Shown: one piece after another, positions 24,717 through 33,425 of the stretch | How the letters are laid out: each line of letters opens with the position of its first letter | How positions within the stretch are numbered: position 1 is the stretch's first letter | Origin: Nitrospira sp. | GTDB lineage: Bacteria; Nitrospirota; Nitrospiria; Nitrospirales; Nitrospiraceae | Direction of reading: 5' to 3' | Length of the DNA: 64,000 bases | Assembly: GCA_029194675.1 (NCBI GenBank) | Contig: JARFXP010000003.1 | Coordinates: 310,001-374,000 of the forward strand | The notes under the pieces: generated by a model | What the model was told of the DNA's origin: nothing | Seen by the model: only the letters and a program-made list of their open reading frames with translations | Database searches by the model: none | Program-made: the position numbers and the translations under genes

Positions 24717-25100
24717 CTATCCTTCAAACGCATGACTGCACTTCCGGCACAGGAACTTCGACGCGATCGTATCCTTCCACTCATTCAGCTTTTGAGTATA
24801 GTTCTTGGTCTTCAAGGCTCCATACCCCACCCACACCCCTAGAAAGGCGATAGAGGAGGCTAAGTCTGCCATTGCCATCTCGGATTCCGACCCCTGAGGG
24901 GATGCCAGACTTAGCATCACCGCCGCATTCACCGGTATACCGAGGAAAAACCCCTGAAGATAGGCCCAGGGGGCCTTGGGAGGGTGATAGGAAGTCGGCA
25001 GCTGACCCAATGCCTCCCTAGGCGGCGTTTGACGAAGAATATCGCTGATCTGCTGTGCTTTCTCAGTGTTGCAAGTCGGACACGTGCGTTCGACAGGCAT
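24717..25100 (-). CDS. Membrane protein with N- and C-terminal zinc-ribbon halves
   Basis: A 127-residue protein with CPTC at residues 6-9 and CRKC near residue 119, separated by two hydrophobic segments (about 48-68 and 76-95). The two CxxC pairs may join as one zinc ribbon on the cytoplasmic side of a hairpin membrane protein. The start at 25100 is supported by GGAGGAG; an upstream extension has no ribosome site and crosses the terminator. It follows amoC on the same strand but is separated by a strong terminator, so it likely has its own promoter. Its function is unknown. Confidence 0.6.
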   Translation of the reverse strand: MPVERTCPTCNTEKAQQISDILRQTPPREALGQLPTSYHPPKAPWAYLQGFFLGIPVNAAVMLSLASPQGSESEMAMADLASSIAFLGVWVGYGALKTKNYTQKLNEWKDTIASKFLCRKCSHAFEG

Positions 25101-25233
25101 ATAACTCCTCCTTCCTGGTATCAATTCTTTCGATCCATGCCGTTTGAACAGGTAGTTGGCTGTTCTAGGCAGGAAGAATTGACGGGTGCGAGGGGACACT
25201 CTCCGATATGGAAATTTCAACTCAAAAACAGTT

Positions 25234-25268
25234 CGGCCCGGAACCCCGTTCCTGGGGGTTCCGGGCCG
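25234..25268 (-). terminator. Strong hairpin terminator after amoC
   Basis: A perfect 14-pair GC-rich stem (CGGCCCGGAACCCC with its complement) and a seven-base loop, followed on the minus strand by GAACTGTTTTTG. It lies about 30 bases after the amoC stop and indicates that amoC is transcribed alone. Confidence 0.85.
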
Positions 25269-25299
25269 CTCCATGAAACTCTACCACTACAGATACAGC

Positions 25300-26109
25300 T
25301 TAGTACCCTGCCTTGGCGTTGGGATTCACCTGGCTGGGGAACGGATCCAGGATGCTCTTCGGCGCGTTGTTCCAGATCACGTCCGCCAGATTCGACATCC
25401 GGCTCACGATCTGCGCCGCCACGCCCCCGGCCGCCCCGAACAAGCCGCACCAGCCCAACGTCACGAAGCCCCAGTGTAAGGGTGCTGAGAACAGCTCATC
25501 CACGAACCAGAACGCATGGCCCCACTCATTGAGTCCCACGTTCGGCAGAATGAACATCGGCCCCACCACCGCCGCCACCAGCGCAAAGGAGGTCGCCTGG
25601 TTATAGAGCGGCAGCCGCGTCTGCGCATACAGATAACTGGATACGCCGCACGTGATGTACAACGGGAACGTCCCGTAGAACGCCACAATGTGGCTCGCCG
25701 TGAAGCTCGTGTCCCGGATGATCACTTGGTGCCACGCCGCATCCTGCTCCAACGTGTAGCTGCCCGCGTAGTACACGCCCCAGATGTAACAGGCCAGCCA
25801 GCCCATCCAATAGAAGTACCGCTTCAACTCCAGTTTGGGGTCGAGATTGGCCAGGTTGCGGTCTCGGGTGGTCCAGATCCATCCTACCGACACCGCAAAG
25901 AACAAGGCGTTCGCCACGATGTTAAACCGCCACAGCCCCATCCACACGGAGTCGAATTCCGGGGTCATCGAATCCAACCCGTGCGAGTACCCAAACGCCC
26001 GTTGATACAGGACCCAGAAGATGCCCATCATCAGCATCGCCGCCCACCCGATCTTCCACGGCTTCGAATCGTACCACTGCGAAATGTCATACCCTTTATC
26101 GCTTGCCAT
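25300..26109 (-). CDS. amoC: Ammonia monooxygenase subunit C
   Basis: A 269-residue membrane protein of the AmoC/PmoC family, part of the copper enzyme that oxidises ammonia to hydroxylamine at the intracytoplasmic or cell membrane. About six membrane helices are visible. The copper-site residues are all kept: Asp123 in LEQDAAWH, His127 in the same motif, and His140 in [10 protein letters not shown]. The N-terminus is soluble and starts [14 protein letters not shown], as in comammox Nitrospira. GGGAGG lies eight bases before the ATG. No amoA or amoB is adjacent; comammox genomes are known to carry extra single amoC copies besides the amoCAB operon, and a strong terminator follows, so this is such a copy. 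Confidence 0.94.
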   Translation of the reverse strand: MASDKGYDISQWYDSKPWKIGWAAMLMMGIFWVLYQRAFGYSHGLDSMTPEFDSVWMGLWRFNIVANALFFAVSVGWIWTTRDRNLANLDPKLELKRYFYWMGWLACYIWGVYYAGSYTLEQDAAWHQVIIRDTSFTASHIVAFYGTFPLYITCGVSSYLYAQTRLPLYNQATSFALVAAVVGPMFILPNVGLNEWGHAFWFVDELFSAPLHWGFVTLGWCGLFGAAGGVAAQIVSRMSNLADVIWNNAPKSILDPFPSQVNPNAKAGY

Positions 26110-26452
26110 AGTGTGACCTCCCTTGTGACTTATTGAAAAATCGTGCGCCTACTCTAATCCTTCCTGATCTGATACGTACTTCTTCAAACCTCTCCACCTC
26201 TTGGTACTTGTTGATACTACCTCAAATCGATATGCAAATGCCAACCGACAACTCATTCGATTCCATGCCAATAATCGTTGTCTTATCAATGGGTTGCAAT
26301 TATCAACTCTCACCATTTCGTTTGCCATTCATCACCTCTACGTGTTTTCGCTTCCTCCGGTAAGTTTGACTCTGGAAATGTTGCTCCTTTTGCCTCTCGC
26401 AGCGTAGGATGCTCTTGATGGTCGGGAGCAGTCGGGAGCCGTCGGGAGCCGT
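26110..26452. other. Divergent control region between amoC and a DUF1566 gene
   Basis: This 343-base gap, clearly richer in A and T than the flanking genes, must hold the promoters of both. On the minus strand TTGCAA and GATTAT, 17 bases apart near 26270-26300, could serve as an amoC promoter, but the match is weak. A triple 10-base repeat occupies its right end. Confidence 0.4.
26421..26450 (+). repeat. Three tandem 10-bp units at a ribosome binding site
   Basis: GTCGGGAGCA, GTCGGGAGCC and GTCGGGAGCC stand in a row and end two bases before the ATG at 26453. Each unit contains GGGAG, a Shine-Dalgarno-like sequence. Confidence 0.8.
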
Positions 26453-27025
26453 ATGAGACCACCCGGAGGGGCAAGCTCGCGCGTAATTGTTGCCACGCTA
26501 GTCGTGATAGGTGCGTTCTGCTTGCTAGCATACAGGCAGATGAAGCCTCAGGCACAGGGAAGAGAAGAAGTGATTGCGACCGTCATCAAGAATTGGCAAC
26601 AGGCGCATCCAGCGGCACAACGGTTCGTCATTTTAGCCGACTTCAACAACGACGCCGTTCTCGATAAGGATACAAACCTCATCTGGGAGCTCTCCCCCAT
26701 GCCAACAGCTGTGACATGGAACGAAGCCCGTGCCACATGCCTTACCCGAACGACCGGCGGTCAGCGAGGCTGGCGTCTACCTGCGCCGGCTGAAATGCGT
26801 AGTCTCGTGGGGCCGGCAGTAGACTCCCCTATCCCCAATATCCCGCCAGGGCATCCATTCTTGAACATCCAGCCAACATCCTACTGGACGGTTGTCCCGG
26901 AAGCCAATCAGCCATCATATGCACGGTACGTGGACGCATTTCTCGGCAACGTGCTCAGTTTCATTAAGCTATATACCTACCCGGTTTGGTGCGTTCGTGG
27001 GCCGATCAAGCAGGATGATCAATGA
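26453..27025 (+). CDS. Membrane-anchored or secreted DUF1566 protein
   Basis: A 190-residue protein with one N-terminal hydrophobic segment (VIVATLVVIGAFCLLAY, residues 11-27) acting as anchor or signal. The rest is a DUF1566 domain: FVILADFNNDAVLDKDTNLIWE, CLTRTTGGQRGWRLPAPAEMRSL, TSYWTV and PVWCVRG. It is the third member of this family in the window, more distant from the pair at 9-10 kb. It is transcribed away from amoC. Confidence 0.7.
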   Translation: MRPPGGASSRVIVATLVVIGAFCLLAYRQMKPQAQGREEVIATVIKNWQQAHPAAQRFVILADFNNDAVLDKDTNLIWELSPMPTAVTWNEARATCLTRTTGGQRGWRLPAPAEMRSLVGPAVDSPIPNIPPGHPFLNIQPTSYWTVVPEANQPSYARYVDAFLGNVLSFIKLYTYPVWCVRGPIKQDDQ

Positions 27026-27295
27026 GTTGCTCTGTGCGTGATGTGTAGGACTGATGGTCGTCGAGCACGACGCTTACTTGACGGGTCATGCAGATGAGAT
27101 CATGTTCAGGCATCACGGTGCGCGAATCGTAGGGATGTCTTCGATCAGATCCCCATTCCCTTGATAGCCCGAGACGCATCGACGGCTGAGTCACAACAGG
27201 GCTGCTCCGTAGGTTTCAGGCCAGCACACGTAAAATGGAGACTCCGTACATGCGCTAGCTTGACCAGCCATGTCGGTGGTTCAGGAAATAGACCT

Positions 27296-28234
27296 ATGAA
27301 CATCGTGGTAACCGGAGGAACAGGGTTCGTTGGCCGGGCATTGTGTGCCGCGCTATTCCAAAGAGGCCACAGAGTCACCATTCTGACGAGACATACAGGA
27401 CAGGTTCTTCATCAACCCGACGTACAGGTGCAGTCGTTACAATGGAACGCTCGAGACTCGGGACCCTGGGAGCAGGTTTTTGAGGGAGCAGATGCGGTCA
27501 TTAATCTCGCCGGTGCCCCGATTGCTGACGCACGCTGGACGGACTCGCGCAAACAACTCATCACAGACAGTCGAGTCCTCACCACTCGCCTATTGGTCAG
27601 AGCCTTGTCCCGCCGATCTACGAAACCCCTCATATTCATGAGCGCGTCCGGCATCGGCTATTACGGCGCAAGCGACGACCGTCGTCTGGATGAAGGAACG
27701 GCGCGAGGTCAGGGCTTCCTGGCCGATCTCTGTCTCGCATGGGAAGCGGAGGCCCTTCGGGCTGGAGAGCTTGGTGCGCGTGTCGTCATATTACGAACCG
27801 GAATGGTACTCGAACAAGATGGCGGGGCATTGCCCAAGATGCTGTTGCCATTTCGACTATTTGCAGGCGGTCCGATCATGCCGGGAAGCCAATGGGTCTC
27901 GTGGATTCACAGACGGGATCACATCGGGCTGATACAATGGGCTCTCACTACGCCGACGGTTTCAGGTCCGATCAATGCCGTGGCACCAGAGCCTGTGACA
28001 ATGAAGACGTTCTGTGAGGTGCTTGGGCGGGTAATTCACAGACCATCCTGGCTCCCCGTTCCAGAGTTTGCCCTCAACGTTCTGCTTGGTGAGTTGGGAA
28101 CATTGATGACAACCGGCCAGCGCGTGATTCCTGCGAAAGCAATGGCGGGAGGCTATACGTTTCGGTATCCAACGCTGGAGACTGCGCTGCAAACTATCCT
28201 GATCGGAACAACCCGTCAAGGTGCTGGCGAATAG
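27296..28234 (+). CDS. TIGR01777-type NAD-dependent epimerase (SDR39U1 family)
   Basis: A 312-residue extended short-chain dehydrogenase. It begins MNIVVTGGTGFVGRAL (dinucleotide-binding loop), followed by DAVINLAGAPIADARW and SASGIGYYG with the Tyr/Ser region, and ends with the C-terminal domain of the YfcH/TIGR01777 family (MTTGQRVIPAKAMAGGYTFRYP). The reaction of this family is not established. The start at 27296 is chosen because the nucleotide-binding fold begins there and AGGAAA lies ten bases upstream; the frame is open further upstream. Confidence 0.85.
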   Translation: MNIVVTGGTGFVGRALCAALFQRGHRVTILTRHTGQVLHQPDVQVQSLQWNARDSGPWEQVFEGADAVINLAGAPIADARWTDSRKQLITDSRVLTTRLLVRALSRRSTKPLIFMSASGIGYYGASDDRRLDEGTARGQGFLADLCLAWEAEALRAGELGARVVILRTGMVLEQDGGALPKMLLPFRLFAGGPIMPGSQWVSWIHRRDHIGLIQWALTTPTVSGPINAVAPEPVTMKTFCEVLGRVIHRPSWLPVPEFALNVLLGELGTLMTTGQRVIPAKAMAGGYTFRYPTLETALQTILIGTTRQGAGE

Positions 28235-28379
28235 GATCCATGAGCTACATCTGACGTCCACGGACGAGCAGGACCGGAATAGTTGTCATATCGAAGGTGA
28301 TTATCCAACCCCATCGTGGATCATGCGCCAGGCCTATCAGGAATATTTAGGGCTGGACAAACCTCAGGTGACGAAATGA
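28221..28379 (+). CDS. Possible 52-residue protein coupled to the TudS-like gene
   Basis: A short frame starting GTG at 28221 overlaps the epimerase end by 14 bases and shares ATGA (28376-28379) with the next gene. The peptide ends TPSWIMRQAYQEYLGLDKPQ and looks protein-like. The overlap arrangement suggests translational coupling. There is no strong ribosome site at the GTG. It is a tentative gene. Confidence 0.4.
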   Translation: MLANRIHELHLTSTDEQDRNSCHIEGDYPTPSWIMRQAYQEYLGLDKPQVTK

Positions 28380-29329
28380 CGGCTTGCCCGATCCGCTTGG
28401 GTATCAGCAGGTGTCTCCTCGGTGACGAAGTTCGTTTCGACGGAGGACACAAGAGGGACCGGTTTTTAACCGATGTCCTGGGTCGCTACGTTGAATGGGT
28501 ACCGGTCTGTCCTGAGGTTGAGGCGGGACTGGGCACCCCGCGTGAAGCCATGCGGTTGGTCGGTGATCCTCACCGTCCTCGACTCGTCACGATCAAGAGC
28601 GGGAAGGACCACACGAGGGCTCTCACCAACATAGCCAAAGATCGGGTTGACGAATTGAAAAAGTTGGATCTCTCGGGTTATGTCTTCAAGCAGAACTCGC
28701 CGAGTTGCGGCGTCGAACGAGTCCCTATTTATAGTCAACATAGGATGCTCCATCAGAATGGAATCGGGATTTTCGCCAAGGCCTTTGTCGAGCAGTTTCC
28801 GATGATTCCTGTCGAAGAGGAAGGGCGGCTCTGCGACCCGGCGCTGAGAGAGAACTTCGTCGAACGGGTATTTTGCTTTCGCCGATTCCAAGATCTGATA
28901 CAGAATGAGCTCACCAGACAGGCTCTGAAACGCTTCCACACGATACACAAGTATCTGCTCTTGTCCCACAGCCAACAACATTATGACGCGATGGGCCGAT
29001 TGATCGGTCGAGCGGATCGCTATCGACCCAAGGAATTGACTGCGAAGTACGGCGCAATCTTCATGAAGGGCTTGGCTGTGAAAGCAACGGTCCGCAAACA
29101 GGTGAACGTGCTGCATCACATTGTGGGCTCCTTCAAGAGTCGATTGAAGATGCACGAAAAGGTCGAGCTATTAGGCGTGATCGATAACTATCAACGAGGG
29201 GTCGTCCCTTTGCTCGTTCCGCTGATGCTGATCAAGCACTGCGTCCGGATGCTCGAGATCGACTATCTTCGCGACCAAGTGTACCTCAAGCCGTATCCGA
29301 AAGAGCTGATGCTTCGCAATCGCATGTAG
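28376..29329 (+). CDS. DUF523 (TudS-like) fused to DUF1722
   Basis: A 317-residue protein made of an N-terminal DUF523 domain (about residues 5-150) and a C-terminal DUF1722/YbgA-like domain (about 180-310). DUF523 members such as TudS are iron-sulfur thiouracil desulfidases; the Cys motifs SRCLLG, PVCPEVEAGL and NSPSCG are present here. The DUF1722 part (ALKRFHTIHKYLLLSHSQQHYDAMGRL) has unknown function. The start at 28376 is within the ATGA overlap with the small upstream frame. The desulfidase activity is inferred from the family. Confidence 0.8.
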   Translation: MTACPIRLGISRCLLGDEVRFDGGHKRDRFLTDVLGRYVEWVPVCPEVEAGLGTPREAMRLVGDPHRPRLVTIKSGKDHTRALTNIAKDRVDELKKLDLSGYVFKQNSPSCGVERVPIYSQHRMLHQNGIGIFAKAFVEQFPMIPVEEEGRLCDPALRENFVERVFCFRRFQDLIQNELTRQALKRFHTIHKYLLLSHSQQHYDAMGRLIGRADRYRPKELTAKYGAIFMKGLAVKATVRKQVNVLHHIVGSFKSRLKMHEKVELLGVIDNYQRGVVPLLVPLMLIKHCVRMLEIDYLRDQVYLKPYPKELMLRNRM

Positions 29330-29337
29330 GACGATTC

Positions 29338-29871
29338 ATGGCGACACAGAAGCAAGGAGTTATTCTGGTGGGACATGGCGGACTCCCAAAGGATTGTCCG
29401 CAAGATTTAGTGACAACGCTCAAACGGCTGGAAGCCCAGCGCCGCGCAGCCAAACAACCGCCATCCGTTGAAGAACTCGAATTGGATATGAAGATCCGTC
29501 GGTGGCCGCGGACGCCATCGACCGATCCTTACCAATCCGGCCTTCAAGCCGTCGCGGCGCGATTACAGCCCCAACTCGATGGCAGCTTGTTCGCACTCGC
29601 CTACAACGAATTCTGTGCTCCAACCGTGGGAGAGGCAGTGGAGCACCTCATTGGACAAGGGGCCACGGAGATCACTGTGACAACCACCATGTTTACTCCA
29701 GGAGGTTCTCATTCGGAAATCGAGATACCTGAAATCCTCAACCATCTCCGACCGAAACATCCCGGTGTAGAACTTCGTTATGCTTGGCCCTTTGATCTTG
29801 AGTTGGTTGCCAACACGTTAGCCGAGCAGATCCGTCGCTTCTCCACAGGAACTCGTCAAGGGGATCGGTGA
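29338..29871 (+). CDS. CbiX/SirB-like chelatase-family protein
   Basis: A 177-residue protein of the sirohydrochlorin chelatase (CbiX) family, single-domain length. The N-terminus has ILVGHGGLPKDC, with the His that in the family binds the metal; a second region has TEITVTTTMFTPGGSHSEIEI, including the second His. The substrate could be sirohydrochlorin with Co, Ni or Fe, but cannot be read. The insertion around residues 45-60 (ELDMKIRRWPRTPSTDPY) is unusual. It starts eight bases after the TudS-like gene and is likely in the same operon. Confidence 0.72.
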   Translation: MATQKQGVILVGHGGLPKDCPQDLVTTLKRLEAQRRAAKQPPSVEELELDMKIRRWPRTPSTDPYQSGLQAVAARLQPQLDGSLFALAYNEFCAPTVGEAVEHLIGQGATEITVTTTMFTPGGSHSEIEIPEILNHLRPKHPGVELRYAWPFDLELVANTLAEQIRRFSTGTRQGDR

Positions 29872-29947
29872 AAATGTCTGTCGGCAATCGCCCCGGCAAT
29901 GTAGAATGCCGGCACCCAGCGAACACTGAAACGAGGGAGGACTCATA

Positions 29948-30523
29948 GTGAAGGTTCGGGAGGAACTGGCAAAAGCGTTTCAGGATACCCAGGCATTCAA
30001 ATGGGATCGTGAGAAGGGATTCAAGCTCGCATCCGGTGAGATCAGCCCTTTCTATGTCGATTGTCGCGCGCTTATGGCGCATCCGGAAGCGCGGCGCCTA
30101 GTCGGCCACCTCGCCTATGAGGCGCTCACCGACATTGAATTCGATTGTCTGGGCGGCCTCGAACTCGGAGCGATCCCGATTGCCGTAACCATTTCCGATT
30201 TTGCCTGCGCTGCCCCCTGTCAGCGTCTCTGGCGGACTTTCGTCGTTCGCAAGCAGACCAAAGACCATGGCCTGGGAAAGTTGATCGAAGGCAGCATACG
30301 TCCCGGCGATCGAGCACTGATCGTTGATGATGTCCTCACGAGCGGCGGATCGTTGCTGAAGGCGATGGCGGTCGCACGGGAGGCCGAGCTTCGAGTGGAT
30401 CATGCATTCGTCATTGTGGATCGTCAAGAACAGGATGGGAAAGCGCGGGTGGAAAAAGAAAAAGTTCGACTCATCAGTCTCTTAACCATTCAGGACCTTA
30501 TGAGCATGGTGAAGAAGGACTAG
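29948..30523 (+). CDS. pyrE: Orotate phosphoribosyltransferase
   Basis: A 191-residue type I phosphoribosyltransferase. The PRPP-binding signature is ALIVDDVLTSGGS, and FVVRKQTKDHGLGKLIEG supplies the flexible loop with conserved Arg, Lys and His. FKLASGEISPFYVDCR is the usual N-terminal motif of PyrE. It makes orotidine 5'-phosphate in pyrimidine synthesis. GTG at 29948 follows GAGGGAGG with proper spacing. Confidence 0.88.
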   Translation: MKVREELAKAFQDTQAFKWDREKGFKLASGEISPFYVDCRALMAHPEARRLVGHLAYEALTDIEFDCLGGLELGAIPIAVTISDFACAAPCQRLWRTFVVRKQTKDHGLGKLIEGSIRPGDRALIVDDVLTSGGSLLKAMAVAREAELRVDHAFVIVDRQEQDGKARVEKEKVRLISLLTIQDLMSMVKKD

Positions 30524-30557
30524 TACAACGAGCGATGCTTGTGTGTTCCTTATCCAT

Positions 30558-30875
30558 TCATATGCACTCGAACTGAATCCCCCACCGCCGTTCCTCGACC
30601 AGTTCTTGCGCCTCATCAAGTGGACCTACAGCTCGCCTGCGTCCTTTGGCTTCTCCCTCACGAACGATACGGTATGACCTGCCGCGGCATTTCTCTTTCA
30701 TGAGGTCAAGGGCATCCTTGCGTAAGGATGAGAGCATAGGGCCTTGTTCGTCCTTGAACGGATAAATCACGACCCCACCCGCGTCGTGCTCCTGAACGAT
30801 CTTTGCACCGCCGGCACAGCCTCCAACCACTAGGCATGTCGCTGCAACAGTCGCTTTCAGCCAAGACTTGATCAT
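30558..30875 (-). CDS. Small lipoprotein
   Basis: A 105-residue protein with a lipobox (LVVGGC, Cys20) after a hydrophobic signal. The mature part has YPFKDEQGPMLSSLRKDALDLMKEKC and a C-terminal Trp/Cys motif (RRWGIQFEC). The family is unknown to me. Its start overlaps the stop of the upstream gene by one base, indicating an operon. Confidence 0.65.
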   Translation of the reverse strand: MIKSWLKATVAATCLVVGGCAGGAKIVQEHDAGGVVIYPFKDEQGPMLSSLRKDALDLMKEKCRGRSYRIVREGEAKGRRRAVGPLDEAQELVEERRWGIQFECI

Positions 30876-31729
30876 TACCTTGGACTGGCCCCAATCACTG
30901 TGGGCAATGGAATATGACTGCCCGTGCTTCCACCGAACAGACCCTTCCAGGAGGTGTGTTCTTGTACCTGTAGGTCTTTATCCCACAGCGACTCCAAAAT
31001 ACGGACGGCTGAGGAGGACCCTCCGTCCATTGCCATGGCTTGACGGACTGCCGGAAGCGCATCCTTGAAACAGCGACCGATGTCGTATAAACGAACAGCT
31101 CCGAGGCTCTTAAGGAGAAGAATGTGTCCGATCACCGTTTCAGCGATAATCGTCTGATACGCATGTTTCCCACTCTCACGGACGCGGATCTTGCCGGTCA
31201 GATCCAGAAGCATCAAAGCCTGTGCCGCTTCACGGTAGTGGGGTTGTTCTTCGTCAAAACTCTCTGCAGCCAGATCAAGGATCCGTGCCTTCTTTAACCC
31301 CGAGGCGGACGGTTCTGCGACAAACAACCCCTGCCATGATGTGTGGCGCCTGCTTCCCAACGGACGTCCATCCTTATAAAGAAGACCGAGATACGCGAAG
31401 TTTTCACGGAACAACCCCGCATTGAATAATACATGATGGCCTGTTCGTTTCTGCCATTCGTCGATCCTGGGAGGGTCTGAAAGCCCTTCTTGGGCGTAAT
31501 GATGAACGGAGAATTTCGTCCGCTCCGGATCCATATCGACAGCCAGCATGCTCGGCACGGTAGGACAAGCGTCGCCGGGATTCCACACCGAAACCGCTAC
31601 TCCTGCAGAGAGGCGCTCCCACGAGCTGTCCTGCGCTGGGCACAGACCGGGCAGTAGCATCACGCTCAGTATCTGTAGGAGAACGCGTACGGCAGGCTTG
31701 GCTTCTTCGAACCACCGGAGGCTATTCAT
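30875..31729 (-). CDS. Exported phosphodiester glycosidase-type (NAGPA) protein
   Basis: A protein of about 284 residues with a signal peptide (VRVLLQILSVMLLPGLCPAQ). The mature part follows the NAGPA/DUF2233 family: FSVHHYAQ, HHVLFNAGLFRENFAYLGLLYKDG, ALMLLDLTGKIRV, GHILLLKSLGAVRLYDIG and AMAMDGGSSSAV. The DGGSSS motif is typical. The family includes enzymes that cleave sugar phosphodiesters, but activity is not certain. ATG at 31729 is preferred, since AGAGG lies six bases before it and it fits the signal peptide; an ATG at 31783 is an in-frame alternative. Confidence 0.7.
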   Translation of the reverse strand: MNSLRWFEEAKPAVRVLLQILSVMLLPGLCPAQDSSWERLSAGVAVSVWNPGDACPTVPSMLAVDMDPERTKFSVHHYAQEGLSDPPRIDEWQKRTGHHVLFNAGLFRENFAYLGLLYKDGRPLGSRRHTSWQGLFVAEPSASGLKKARILDLAAESFDEEQPHYREAAQALMLLDLTGKIRVRESGKHAYQTIIAETVIGHILLLKSLGAVRLYDIGRCFKDALPAVRQAMAMDGGSSSAVRILESLWDKDLQVQEHTSWKGLFGGSTGSHIPLPTVIGASPR

Positions 31730-31786
31730 GACGGCCTCTGCAGATACCCAGTCGTGGCGAGTAGACCGGTAACGGCGACTCATGGT

Positions 31787-33418
31787 TCAGGATTGCTTGA
31801 CGCTTCGTAATTGCTCGATCGCCTCCGGTTGTTGATTGTCGCTCATCCGACTTGTCGGTTTCACATCCAAGAGCTCACGCACGGAACTTGCCAAAGCCTC
31901 AGGCGTAAAGGGCTTTTGCAGATAGGCACTGGCCGGGTCACCGGTCCCAATACCCACATCGTCCGTATATCCTGAGATAAAGAGAAGCTTCAATTCCGGC
32001 TTGATCACGCGAAGATGTCTTGCCAGTTCAGTCCCACTCATCCCGGGCATCACGATATCCGTGAGTAGCAGTTTGAGCTTTCCAATATGGGGAGTGGCCA
32101 CCAGACAAGCCTCTACGCCATTTCTTGCCTCGACGATACGATATCCGAGCTTACGAAGTTCATCTCGGATGAGGGTACGAACATCCTCTTCATCCTCTAC
32201 AAGAAGAATGGTTTCATGACCCTCCGTCGATTGCAACAGTACGTTCTCGTCTGTCGGCACCTCGATCTCGCTTGCGACGCGCGGGAGGTATATATCGAAA
32301 CGTGTCCCCACTCCGCTCTCGCTGATTACATCCAATCCACCGCCGCTCCCCGTGACGATGCCCAACACGGTCGACAGCCCAAGTCCCGTTCCCTTTCCTT
32401 CTTCCTTGGTCGTAAAGAATGGCTTGAAAATATGCTCCTGGACCTCCGAGGACATTCCGCAGCCAGTGTCGGATACCGAGAGCCTTACATACTCCCCGGG
32501 CGGTATCGGATTGACGTGGTATCGAGGCTGGTGGTCGAGCTTTGCCGAGGCGGTTTCGATCGTGAGCTTGCCGCCGGTCGGCATCGCATCCCGGGCGTTC
32601 ACGACCAGATTCATCACAATCTGCTCGACTAACGCAGGATCGGCTTTGATTGTGAGCGCATCCACGCTCGGTGTCAACGTCAGTTGAATATCCGCTCCGA
32701 TCAACCGCCGAAGCATGGTCTCAACATTACTGAGCGTAGTATTCAGGCTTTGAACTTTCGCTCCTGAAGGCTGTTTTCTGCTGAACGTGAGCAACTGGCG
32801 AATGAGAACCCTCGCGCGATCACCCGCCTTCTGCATTTCTTCCACCCGATTTCTTAGCGTATGATCTGGGCCCATCTCATTGAGCAAAACCTGACTATGG
32901 CCCATGATGACCGTCAGCAAGTTATTGAAATCGTGTGCCAGTCCTCCCGCCAGACGGCCGACCGCCTCAAGCTTTTGTAGCTGCCGAAGTTGCATTTCGC
33001 TTTGAACAAGTGCCTCCTCCGCCTGCCTTCGTCCCACCCGCGCTGCTCGCTCGCGCAGTACTCGCCGCACCGACGGGATAAGCCGATCCAATCCTTCCTT
33101 GGAAATGAAATCCGTCGCACCGCGCTGCAGTTGCTCAATGCACAGCCTCTCAGCAACTGCTGTTGAGAGAAAGATAAACGGTACGTCAGGAGCCGACTGT
33201 TGGGCCGACTCTAAGGCGGCCCCCTCACCAAACTCAGGCATGGAGAATTCAGCCAAGATGAGATCCAGCTGACCCTCGTTCAGAGCTGAGGTAAAGGTGC
33301 GGCGAGTTTCTACGCGTCGTATCGCACAAGAAAGTCCAGCATCAGTCAACAGTTCCTCGATGCGACCAGTATCTTGTGGGTTGGTTCCTAGATGCAGCAC
33401 TCGCAACAGTGTCGTCAT
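31787..33418 (-). CDS. Hybrid histidine kinase with two receiver domains
   Basis: A 543-residue soluble hybrid kinase. Residues 1-120 are a receiver-like domain in which the phospho-acceptor position appears as Glu57 (DLILAEFSMP), not Asp. A HisKA domain follows with LAHDFNNLL (His162), then a HATPase domain with NLVVNARDAM, DTGCGM and GTGLGLSTVLGIV. The C-terminal receiver has LLLTDIVMPGMSG with its Asp. The start at 33418 begins exactly at the first receiver; the longer frame overlaps the upstream gene and has no better site. It forms a three-gene set with the response regulator and CHASE3 kinase. Confidence 0.8.
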   Translation of the reverse strand: MTTLLRVLHLGTNPQDTGRIEELLTDAGLSCAIRRVETRRTFTSALNEGQLDLILAEFSMPEFGEGAALESAQQSAPDVPFIFLSTAVAERLCIEQLQRGATDFISKEGLDRLIPSVRRVLRERAARVGRRQAEEALVQSEMQLRQLQKLEAVGRLAGGLAHDFNNLLTVIMGHSQVLLNEMGPDHTLRNRVEEMQKAGDRARVLIRQLLTFSRKQPSGAKVQSLNTTLSNVETMLRRLIGADIQLTLTPSVDALTIKADPALVEQIVMNLVVNARDAMPTGGKLTIETASAKLDHQPRYHVNPIPPGEYVRLSVSDTGCGMSSEVQEHIFKPFFTTKEEGKGTGLGLSTVLGIVTGSGGGLDVISESGVGTRFDIYLPRVASEIEVPTDENVLLQSTEGHETILLVEDEEDVRTLIRDELRKLGYRIVEARNGVEACLVATPHIGKLKLLLTDIVMPGMSGTELARHLRVIKPELKLLFISGYTDDVGIGTGDPASAYLQKPFTPEALASSVRELLDVKPTSRMSDNQQPEAIEQLRSVKQS

Positions 33419-33425
33419 GGCAGGG

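Noticed and set aside
25234..25268. Long palindrome after amoC as a mobile-element end or operator
   Set aside because: Its place 30 bases after the stop and the following T-run make a terminator the best explanation.
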